This document shows, in pieces, positions 1 through 5,837 of a DNA stretch of 6,164 nt. The position numbers and the translations under genes are program-made. Position 1 is the stretch's first letter, and each line of letters starts with the position of its first letter. The notes under the pieces were generated by a model. It was not told where the DNA came from. It ran no database searches and saw only the letters and a list, made by a program, of their open reading frames with translations. The stretch comes from Planctomycetaceae bacterium (GTDB lineage: Bacteria; Planctomycetota; Planctomycetia; Pirellulales; UBA1268): NCBI GenBank assembly GCA_009691925.1, contig SIAG01000253.1, positions 1 to 6,164 of the forward strand, given 5' to 3'.

Positions 1-328
1 CGGCCATCTCCTTGTTCGGCATCCCCTTCACGATCCCCAGGAGCATCTGCACCTCGCGGTCGGTCAGCTTGGCGATCATGCTCCGCGCCTGGGCGCGGAG
101 CATCCGCTCGGCCCGCTCGCGGCGATCGCGCTTGATCGACCGCTCGATCGCCGCGACACGATCACCGATCGCGACGCGCTTCGTGAGGAAGTCCTCGGCC
201 CCGGCCCGCATCGCCCGGACGCTCGTGGGGATGTCCCCCTTGCCAGTCACGAACACCACCGGAAGGGGATTCGCCGACTTCGCCAACGCCTCCTGGAGAT
301 CGAAGCCGTCGCGCTTCGGCATCTGCAG
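1..328 (-). pseudogene. FixJ-type response regulator, 5'-truncated remnant, runs off the window
   Basis: Reading leftward from 328, this frame gives the second half of a receiver domain and the start of a LuxR/GerE helix-turn-helix. Visible receiver marks are LQMPKRDGFDLQ just after the phosphoacceptor site, the conserved Thr in VVFVTGKGDIP, and the Lys in AGAEDFLTK. After a basic linker comes LTDREVQMLLGIVKGMPNKE, which matches the beginning of a LuxR-type DNA-binding domain, and the frame continues past position 1. An intact FixJ-like protein has about 50 residues before this point, including the acidic pocket and beta strands 1-3. Those are absent, and the frame joins kinase sequence that is out of frame by one base. 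No start codon or ribosome site fits. I read it as a remnant of the cognate regulator of the kinase fragment beside it. An assembly or sequencing artefact would look the same. Confidence 0.75.
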
Positions 329-329
329 A

Positions 330-656
330 GTCGAGCCGGAGCCTCCCCTCATGCTGCTCAACGATCGAGCGCACAATCGGCAGGCCCATGCCGAGTCCTT
401 CGTCCTTCGTCGTCGCGAAGGCCTCGACAGCCTTTTCGATGATACCTTCCCCGATCCCACCGCCGTTATCGATCACCGCCAACTCCACCGCATCCCCTTC
501 CCGACGGGCCCGGATTTCGATCGCCCCGGGATCACAGTGCCCCCCCGCTCCCTCGGCACCACCGGGTGAACCTGCCCGGGAGGCCCGAATGGCATCGGCC
601 GAGTTTCCGAGGAGATTGAGGAGCGTCTGCTGGAGGAGGATCTCGTCGCCGGCCAC
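330..656 (-). pseudogene. Histidine kinase HATPase_c domain fragment
   Basis: This frame is open from an ATG at 722, but recognisable kinase sequence begins at VAGDEILLQQ (656). It carries the N box (LLQQTLLNLLGNSADAI), the G1 box (VIDNGGGIGEG), the F box (AFATTKDEG) and the G2 box (GLGMGLPIVRSIVEQHEGR), so the ATP-binding fold is nearly complete. The dimerisation and phosphoacceptor (H-box) domain that must precede it is missing. Sequence upstream in this frame, up to a stop before position 785, does not resemble one. At 330-332 the kinase frame ends at its last recognisable residues (RLRLDS) and out-of-frame response-regulator sequence begins. In intact relatives this domain transfers ATP phosphate to the kinase histidine, and the regulator gene follows directly. 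Without the DHp domain the fragment could not act as a normal kinase. Confidence 0.75.
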
Positions 657-801
657 CCGCGACAAAATACGGCCGGTAGCGATCCCAGACCCGCGGCTCA
701 CGGAACAGCACCCTGCTGCCATCGGGAAGGCGCGATACCGGAATCCGAAAGCGGTTGAGCTGACGATCGTCGAAACTAACGACGGGGGGAACGTTCACCG
801 A
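655..801 (-). pseudogene. Sensor histidine kinase remnant: juxtamembrane end of periplasmic domain
   Basis: Reading leftward from about 801, one frame gives VVSFDDRQLNRFRIPVSRLP and then DGSRVLFREPRVWDRYRPYF. From memory of the family, this pattern (F-D-x-R-Q-L, then R-L-P-x-G-S, then F-R-E-P-x-x-W-x-R-Y-R) is the stretch just before the transmembrane helix in hybrid sensor kinases with an ABC-transporter-substrate-like periplasmic domain. The transmembrane helix that should follow never appears. Instead the sequence passes at FVAG/VAGDE (645-666) into the HATPase domain in another frame. The bulk of the periplasmic domain is also missing, since the SNF2 gene stops only ~55 bp away. The family assignment is by recalled pattern only and should be tested by alignment. 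It lies downstream of the SNF2 gene on the same strand, so any transcription would be by read-through. Confidence 0.6.
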
Positions 802-856
802 CGGTCGAGCAGGCCCCTCCCGGCTGCCCCAATTCATGGCCGCCCAACGGCGCGGA

Positions 857-3733
857 CTAATCCGCCGCGGCCCGATGAACATCGAGCGACACCAGATCGA
901 GCAGTTGATCGTCGGTCATCTCGGTCAACAGCGTCTCACCGGCGACCGAAGGCCCGAGCAGACGATCGGCGAGATCCTGCTTGTCGCGGAGCATGGCGTC
1001 GATCCGCTCCTCGAGCGTCCCACGGCAGACAAATTTGTGGACGAGCACGTTTCGCTTCTGCCCAATGCGGAAGGCCCGGTCGGTGGCCTGGTTCTCAACC
1101 GCTGGATTCCACCAGCGGTCGAAATGGATGACGTGCGACGCCGCAGTGAGATTGAGACCAGTGCCCCCCGCCTTCACCGAGATCACGAAGAACGGGATGT
1201 CGTCCTCTTCCTGGAACCGCCGCACGATCTCCTTCCGCCTGCCCACCGGCACCTGGCCGTGCAAGACGACGCCCGGTCGCCCGAAGACTTTCGAAAGCCA
1301 CTGGGAGAGCGGGCCGCAGAGGGTCTGGAATTGTGTGAACACGAGGATCTTCTCCTGCCGGGCGGCGATCGGCTCACAGAGCTCCGCCAAGCGGAGAAAC
1401 TTCCCGCTCTCCGCCGGGTCGTATCCCATGTCGTCGGCGAGACCGAGGTATTGGGCGGGATGATTGCAGATCTGCTTGAGCCGCATGGTCGTGGCCAGAA
1501 CGATGCCACGACGACGGATACCGCTGTCTCGCTCTCTATCTTTGAGCTCCTGGAGTTGCCTGCGGAGATCCTCCACAACCCGCTCGTAGAGGGCTGCCTG
1601 TTTACGGGACAGGCTACACTCAGACCGCATCTCGGTCTTTTCCGGCAGATCCGGCGCGATCAGCGGATCGGTCTTCAGCCGCCGCAGGATGTAGGGCCCA
1701 ACGAGCCTGCGGAGAGGGGCGAAGCCATCCGGATCGGCCCCTTTCCCCATCCGCCGCACGAATTGCTTAAACTCACCGGCCGAACCGAGCAGCCCTGGGC
1801 AACAGAAATCGAACAACGACCAGAGGTCGCCGAGCTGATTCTCCACCGGCGTGCCGGTGAGCACGATCCTCGCCTCCGCGCGGAGCCCCTTGACCGCCTT
1901 TGTCTGCGCCGACGACGCGTTTTTGATCGCCTGCGCCTCGTCGAGCACCGCCAGGCGCCAGGCCACGGCCGTCAGCCAAGGAAGTTTCTTCACCATCGCA
2001 TAGGTTGTGACCACCACGTCGTAACGCTCCAGTTCCCGCTCCGGCTCGGCCGCCAGCCGATCGAAGAGGTCGGTCGGGCACTCCGAACGGTGCACGAACA
2101 GCGCCAGAAGTTGTGGGGCAAAGCGGGTCAGCTCCTGCTTCCAGTTCCCCACGAGCGAGGCAGGCACCACCAACAGGCTGGGCTGGCGCGTGGCCGTGGA
2201 ACGGGCCGACTTCCTTGCGGCGCCGCGCCGGGGTGACGCTGCCGGGGTCGCGGCAGCGTCGTCGCGGAGGCGAAGGAACAGGTCGATCAATTGGACTGTT
2301 TTGCCGAGCCCCATGTCATCGGCGAGGCACGCCCCCAGTCGCAGCCTCGTGAGGAACCAGAGCCAGCGGACGCCGTCCGCCTGGTAGGGACGAAGCGTCG
2401 CAGCCAGGCCATTGCCAGGCGTGCAGCCCGGGCGGCCGCGGGGATCGCGAAGCGCGTCGAGGGTCTCACGGAGCCATCCCCCCGCGGTGACGTCTGACCA
2501 CTCAACACTCGCTGCCGCGGTCCCTTCGTCGGCCCCCAAGTCAGCGCCGGCAAGCAGCCTCATCCCTGTGACGAAGTCGATCCCCTCGGCATGCTCGCGT
2601 TCGAGCTGCTTCCACTGGTCGAGTGCCTGACGGAGACGCTCCCGATCCACCTCCACCCAGCGTCCGCGGAGGAGCTTGAGACCATCGGTGCCGGCGAGGA
2701 GGTCGCTGGTCTCAGCCGCGGTCAGCCGCGCGCCGTCGAGGGCGAGATCGACGGAGAAATCGAGCAGTCCGTCAACCCCGACGGCGGATGGCGCAGCATC
2801 GCCGAGGCGCACCTGAACCGTCGGCCGCGGCGGCTTCCGGCCTCGCCACCAGTCGGGCACGCGGACGACCAGTCCGCTCTCCTCCATCGCGGGCACATCA
2901 CGGAGAAAGCGGTGAGCCTCCGCGATCGTGATCGCCCGGGGCGTGAAGATCGCCCGGGAATCGAGCCATTCCCGGATCAGGGTGCTGCGGTCCGCTGCCG
3001 CCTGGACCGGCGCCAGCAACTCCACGAGTTTTGCTTGATCGCGGTGTTCGGCGGAGGATTCGACCGCCTTCGCCAAGGGCAGATGCTGCACGGCCGAGGA
3101 TGCTGTGAGCCGGTGGGCATAGGTGGCGAGGAACGCGAACGGTCGCGCCTCGTCGCGGCGGTTTTCGGCCAGATGGAACGTCACCTTCCCGAGAAGGTGG
3201 AACCGCGGGTCGATCGCTGCGAGCACGGCGGCCAGGCCTCCCGGTGTCGTCGCCGCCTGCGCACGGACTCCGGCAGCCAGTTCGTGCCAGATCCCCCGCA
3301 GCGCCGCGGCATCGAGGTGGTCGAGGCCACGCATCGGAGGGGCGGCGGCGATCATCGCCGCAAGGGCAAGGCCATCCGGTGGCGGCAGGATCGCCGCCGG
3401 CTGTTCGTCGGATGTCGCCTCGAGGAATGCCCGACGGGCGTCCTCGGCGAGCCGGCCGATCGCCTCCACGACCTTCCGCGCACAGCCACGGAAGTAGGCT
3501 ACGTCTGGTGGCACGCCGACGCTGTCGGGAAGCCCGGCCAGATGGAGCAGTCCAGCAGCTTGCCCGTCGGCAAAGGCGGCGGCAATTGCGATCGTCTCCG
3601 GCGCTGCCCCGGCGACCTCGTCGGCCGGCTCGATAGCCTCGTAAATCAGCTTTCCATGGGGAGAGACGCGGATGCAAGCCGGGAATCTCAATGCGGATGG
3701 CGCGGATGCAGATGGCGCGGATGCAGATGGCAT
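857..3733 (-). CDS. SNF2-family DNA-dependent ATPase (DEAD/DEAH-like helicase superfamily 2)
   Basis: The protein is about 958 residues. Residues ~300-440 resemble the bacterial SNF2-helicase-associated domain (LLDFSVDLAL, then LRGRWVEVD). The motor follows: LRPYQ at 447, Walker A DDMGLGKT at 472-479 (Lys478), motif Ia LLVVPASLVGNW from 520, motif II DEAQ at 598-601, motif III LTGTP at 625-629, motif V GGTGLNL at 856-862, and motif VI QATDRAFRIGQ at 882-892. The end LLTEMTDDQLLDLV is typical, so the gene looks complete. Such proteins are ATP-driven double-stranded DNA translocases of the cytoplasm, not strand-separating helicases; the biological target is unknown. I chose the ATG at 3733 because CGGAG lies 10 bases upstream. 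A GTG at 3799 would add 22 residues. An Ala/Arg-rich insert (490-519) separates motifs I and Ia. The divergent SWIM gene is the likely partner. Confidence 0.95.
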   Translation of the reverse strand: MPSASAPSASAPSALRFPACIRVSPHGKLIYEAIEPADEVAGAAPETIAIAAAFADGQAAGLLHLAGLPDSVGVPPDVAYFRGCARKVVEAIGRLAEDARRAFLEATSDEQPAAILPPPDGLALAAMIAAAPPMRGLDHLDAAALRGIWHELAAGVRAQAATTPGGLAAVLAAIDPRFHLLGKVTFHLAENRRDEARPFAFLATYAHRLTASSAVQHLPLAKAVESSAEHRDQAKLVELLAPVQAAADRSTLIREWLDSRAIFTPRAITIAEAHRFLRDVPAMEESGLVVRVPDWWRGRKPPRPTVQVRLGDAAPSAVGVDGLLDFSVDLALDGARLTAAETSDLLAGTDGLKLLRGRWVEVDRERLRQALDQWKQLEREHAEGIDFVTGMRLLAGADLGADEGTAAASVEWSDVTAGGWLRETLDALRDPRGRPGCTPGNGLAATLRPYQADGVRWLWFLTRLRLGACLADDMGLGKTVQLIDLFLRLRDDAAATPAASPRRGAARKSARSTATRQPSLLVVPASLVGNWKQELTRFAPQLLALFVHRSECPTDLFDRLAAEPERELERYDVVVTTYAMVKKLPWLTAVAWRLAVLDEAQAIKNASSAQTKAVKGLRAEARIVLTGTPVENQLGDLWSLFDFCCPGLLGSAGEFKQFVRRMGKGADPDGFAPLRRLVGPYILRRLKTDPLIAPDLPEKTEMRSECSLSRKQAALYERVVEDLRRQLQELKDRERDSGIRRRGIVLATTMRLKQICNHPAQYLGLADDMGYDPAESGKFLRLAELCEPIAARQEKILVFTQFQTLCGPLSQWLSKVFGRPGVVLHGQVPVGRRKEIVRRFQEEDDIPFFVISVKAGGTGLNLTAASHVIHFDRWWNPAVENQATDRAFRIGQKRNVLVHKFVCRGTLEERIDAMLRDKQDLADRLLGPSVAGETLLTEMTDDQLLDLVSLDVHRAAAD
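3696..3731. repeat. 15-bp tandem repeat at the SNF2 N-terminus
   Basis: Two perfect copies of a 15-bp unit (GATGGCGCGGATGCA at 3696-3710 and 3711-3725) are followed by a partial third that runs up to the SNF2 start codon. On the minus strand the repeat encodes the first residues of the SNF2 protein (MPSASAPSASAPSAL), a low-complexity leader with no domain resemblance. A unit of 15 bp keeps the frame, so copy-number changes would only lengthen or shorten this leader. Confidence 0.8.
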
Positions 3734-3935
3734 GGTGGTGACACTCCGTGTCGTGTCGGTAAAAAGTACGCGACGTCCGTCATCCCGCAAGCCGGTCACC
3801 GAATCCCTGCGGCGACAGCCAGCGAGGCTTGACGCCGCTCCTCCGGTAAATCACCACCGACACCAAACAGATTCGGGAGCCACGGCGTTCGGGGTCGGCC
3901 GGCACTCGAATCACACCACGACAAAGGCCCTGCAG
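3734..3935. promoter_or_regulatory. Divergent intergenic region between SNF2 and SWIM genes, presumed promoters
   Basis: These 202 bp separate two divergently transcribed genes and must hold both promoters if the chosen starts are right. For SNF2 (minus strand) a weak candidate is TTGCGG, a 16-base spacer, then TACTTT, each matching only three of six consensus bases. It would place transcription downstream of the alternative GTG start. For SWIM (plus strand) there is a TTGACG at 3829-3834, but no convincing -10 box at the right spacing. Ribosome sites are clearer: CGGAG (3744-3748) for SNF2 and AAAGG (3923-3927), 8 bases before the SWIM ATG. I see no operator-like long palindrome. Shared control of the two genes is inferred from layout only. 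Confidence 0.35.
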
Positions 3936-4952
3936 ATGCGATGGTCAAGCTCCTGGGGAGAATACTCGCCGGTCGGCAAGCGGATCGCCCGCGCCGAAAA
4001 ACGCGCGGCCAAGCGGGCCACCGCGGCCGGCCGCGCGCCCGAGCCGGTGCGGATCGTCGGCCGCGACATCGCCAAGACGTTCTGGGGCCGGTCGTGGTGC
4101 CAGAGCCTGGAGGGCTTCAGCGACATCAGCAATCGTCTCCCACGCGGCCGTACGTATGTGCGCAATGGCTCGGTCGTCGATCTCCGCATCACCTGCGGTC
4201 GAATCGAGGCGATCGTCGCTGGGTCGATGGTGTATGACGTCGCGATCGCCATCGCCCCGCTCCCGCCGGTCAGATGGCAGGCGGTCAAGAAAGACTGCGC
4301 GGCGTCGATCGGGTCGTTGCTCGACCTGCTCTCCGGCCGCCTCTCGGACGGCGTGATGGAGCGGATGGTGAAGCCACAGGAGGGTCTTTTCCCCTCGCCA
4401 CGAGAGATCTCGATCGCCTGCAGTTGTCCTGACGGAGCAGCCATCTGCAAACATCTTGCCGCGGTCTTCTATGCGGTGGGGCACCGGCTCGACACGCAAC
4501 CGGAATTGTTATTCTTGCTGCGGGGTGTCGATCAACGGGAGCTCATCGCCGCCGCCACGAAGGACTCGGTGTCGCGGGCGATCCGGGGCGACGATACCCA
4601 CGCCCTGGCCGACGACGATCTGGCGTCGATTTTCGGAGTCGACCTGGGGACGGCGACCGACGAGCCAACGCCGCCGCCCTCCGAGCGCATCTCCAAGCCC
4701 GCAGCCCGGAAGCGGCGGTCTATTCCCCCCACCCCGGAGCCAATCCCGGAGCCCGCGCCTGCGACGAAGCTCAAGAAGGCGACGAAGCTCAAGAAGGCGA
4801 CGAAGCTCAAGAAGGCGACGAAGCTCAAGAAGGCGACAAAGCTCAAGAAGGCGCCAAAGCTCAAGAAGGCGACAAAGCTCAAGAAGGCGCCAAAGCTCAA
4901 GAAAGCGACGAAGCTCAAGAAAGCGTTGAAACGGAAGAGACTGGGCGACTGA
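3936..4952 (+). CDS. SWIM zinc-finger protein with lysine-rich repeat tail
   Basis: The protein is 338 residues. The N-terminal part (MRWSSSWGEYSPVGKR; AKTFWGRSWCQSLEGFSD; NRLPRGRTYVRNGSVVDL) matches the conserved body of bacterial SWIM-domain proteins. The zinc ligands are Cys162-x-Cys164 and Cys171-x-His173 (CxCx6CxH), followed by the usual PELLFLLRGVD. SWIM domains bind zinc and are thought to contact DNA or proteins. Residues ~206-275 are a proline- and acid-containing linker. From 276 to 335 the chain is nine Ala-(Thr/Pro)-Lys-Leu-Lys-Lys hexads plus a degenerate tenth, strongly basic and resembling histone H1-like tails. The start at 3936 is supported by AAAGG 8 bases upstream and by the family's usual N-terminus. 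The frame is open back to 3672, but that extension has no family resemblance. It is divergent from the SNF2 gene, its probable functional partner, and convergent with the SDR gene. Confidence 0.92.
   Translation: MRWSSSWGEYSPVGKRIARAEKRAAKRATAAGRAPEPVRIVGRDIAKTFWGRSWCQSLEGFSDISNRLPRGRTYVRNGSVVDLRITCGRIEAIVAGSMVYDVAIAIAPLPPVRWQAVKKDCAASIGSLLDLLSGRLSDGVMERMVKPQEGLFPSPREISIACSCPDGAAICKHLAAVFYAVGHRLDTQPELLFLLRGVDQRELIAAATKDSVSRAIRGDDTHALADDDLASIFGVDLGTATDEPTPPPSERISKPAARKRRSIPPTPEPIPEPAPATKLKKATKLKKATKLKKATKLKKATKLKKAPKLKKATKLKKAPKLKKATKLKKALKRKRLGD
4761..4937 (+). repeat. 18-bp tandem repeat array, nine copies plus one degenerate, coding
   Basis: The unit GCGACGAAGCTCAAGAAG begins at 4761. Copies 1-4 are identical. 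Copies 5-9 (4833-4922) differ at one to a few positions: ACG to ACA or CCA, and a final AAG to AAA. A diverged tenth (4923-4937) leads to the stop. Translation gives ATKLKK, with APKLKK in copies 6 and 8. The identical copies sit at the 5' side and the variants at the 3' side, which is the pattern left by recent slippage or unequal exchange. Each copy is six codons, so number changes stay in frame. There are no spacers, so this is not a CRISPR array. Confidence 0.97.
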
Positions 4953-4961
4953 TGCCCGTCT

Positions 4962-5002
4962 GCGGTCATCGCGGCGCATTCGCTCACACGAGGCATGACC
5001 GC
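4962..5002. terminator. 8-bp inverted repeat in convergent gap, possible bidirectional terminator
   Basis: GCGGTCAT at 4962-4969 is the exact reverse complement of ATGACCGC at 4995-5002, with a 25-base loop. It lies in the 69-bp gap between the convergent SWIM and SDR genes, where a shared terminator would be expected. There is no T-tract on either side and the loop is long, so the call is weak. A chance repeat is quite possible. Confidence 0.3.
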
Positions 5003-5021
5003 CGCGGCGCAGCCACCACAC

Positions 5022-5837
5022 TCACGCCCGCCGAAAGCCGCCGTTGACGGGGATCACCTGCCCGGTGACGAAGGCGGCGTCGGCGGAGATGATCCAGGCC
5101 ACCGCCGCGGCGATGTCGGCCGGCTCCCCCCAGCGCCGCAGGATGCTCTCGCGGACGGCCCGCTTCTGCCAGACGTCACTCGCCCCTTCGCCCCACTTTG
5201 TCCGGATCCAGCCCGGGGCAACGCAATTGACACGCACCTCGGGCGCGAGCGACCGGGCCACGCTCCGCGTGAACGCCATCACCGCTCCCTTCGTCGCCGC
5301 GAACAGTTCCCCCGAATCCCCCTCCATCCCGGTTTCGGCCTGATCCCAGCCGATGGTCACGATCGTCCCGCGCGCCTGCCCCGTTGCCACCTGTTCCCCC
5401 TCCCAGCGGGCCTTCATCCACCGGCCGAATCCCCGCGTGAGAAGCATCGTCGACGTGACATCGACGCGCAGCAATTCGTCGAGCTTCCGCTCGAAGCCCC
5501 AGGCCGCAGCGGCCCCAGTGAGGACGTCGGCCCCGGCAATCAAAACGACCGTGTCGAGATCGGGGAGCGCCGCGGTGACCTCGTCAACGAGCCGCGGCAG
5601 CGCCAGGTGCTCCCCGAGATCGGCGAGGAACCGACCGGCAAAGCGCTCCTGGGCGGCGAGCTCCGCGGCCAGGTCTTCGGCAGCCGGCGCTGAGCGGCCG
5701 TGGATCGCGACGCCGGCCCCGGCGGCCGCCAGCCGCAGCGCCACAGCGCGGCCGATGCCGTGCGTCGCGCCGGTGACCAGCGCCGTCCGGCCGGCGAGCG
5801 TGGCGGGGCTTGGAATCATAGTGGCGCCGGCGGTCAT
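5022..5837 (-). CDS. SDR-family protein (Rossmann fold) with altered catalytic site
   Basis: The protein is 271 residues, the usual length for a classical short-chain dehydrogenase/reductase. The cofactor motif TGATHGIG is at 22-29, AGAD at 101-104 stands where NNAG is usual, and VRVNCVAPGWIRT and the C-terminal VTGQVIPVNGGF are typical. Arg48 after the second strand suggests NADP(H) preference. The active site is unusual. The YxxxK motif reads FAATK (Phe179, Lys183), the Ser region reads TIGWDQAETG, and the Asn of the tetrad appears to be Asp126. Normal proton relay chemistry is therefore doubtful, and the substrate is unknown. The start at 5837 overlaps the stop of the upstream propeller gene (ATGA) and has GAGGAG 11 bases before it. 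Another Met at 5819 has no ribosome site. An in-frame extension upstream to 6032 is only the shadow of the propeller gene. Confidence 0.9.
   Translation of the reverse strand: MTAGATMIPSPATLAGRTALVTGATHGIGRAVALRLAAAGAGVAIHGRSAPAAEDLAAELAAQERFAGRFLADLGEHLALPRLVDEVTAALPDLDTVVLIAGADVLTGAAAAWGFERKLDELLRVDVTSTMLLTRGFGRWMKARWEGEQVATGQARGTIVTIGWDQAETGMEGDSGELFAATKGAVMAFTRSVARSLAPEVRVNCVAPGWIRTKWGEGASDVWQKRAVRESILRRWGEPADIAAAVAWIISADAAFVTGQVIPVNGGFRRA

Noticed and set aside
120..200. Dense GATC / CGATCG sites, as in an origin or methylation-controlled region
   Set aside because: They fall in frame on common Ile, Asp and Arg codons of the response-regulator remnant, and similar density recurs in other genes here.
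853..866. GCGGA-CTAA-TCCGC hairpin over the SNF2 stop codon as a terminator
   Set aside because: The stem is only 5 bp, it overlaps the last codon and stop, and no T-tract follows on the minus strand.
836..2236. Long open frame on the plus strand antisense to the SNF2 gene (a similar one at 2591-3832)
   Set aside because: It is the mirror of a high-GC gene with strong third-position bias. The translation has no recognisable domain, while the minus strand has every SNF2 motif in order.
3672..3935. In-frame N-terminal extension of the SWIM protein from an ATG at 3672
   Set aside because: It would overlap the SNF2 gene start, contains repeat-derived sequence, has no family resemblance, and a good ribosome site precedes the ATG at 3936.
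4761..4937. CRISPR-like repeat array
   Set aside because: The 18-bp units are head to tail without spacers, keep the reading frame and end in a stop codon.
857..4952. Phage-defence island such as DISARM, suggested by the SNF2 helicase
   Set aside because: No methyltransferase, nuclease, DUF1998 or phospholipase-like gene is in the window, and the SNF2-SWIM pairing is explained without defence. It cannot be excluded beyond the window edges.
4532..4996. Minus-strand frame with a repeated Phe-Leu-Ser-Phe hydrophobic pattern, looking like a membrane protein
   Set aside because: It is the antisense reading of the lysine-repeat array. The hydrophobic pattern follows directly from complementing AAG and CTC codons.
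4995..5693. Plus-strand open frame of 232 codons opposite the SDR gene
   Set aside because: The minus strand encodes a clear SDR with all fold motifs. The plus reading is rich in Pro, Arg and Gly and resembles nothing.
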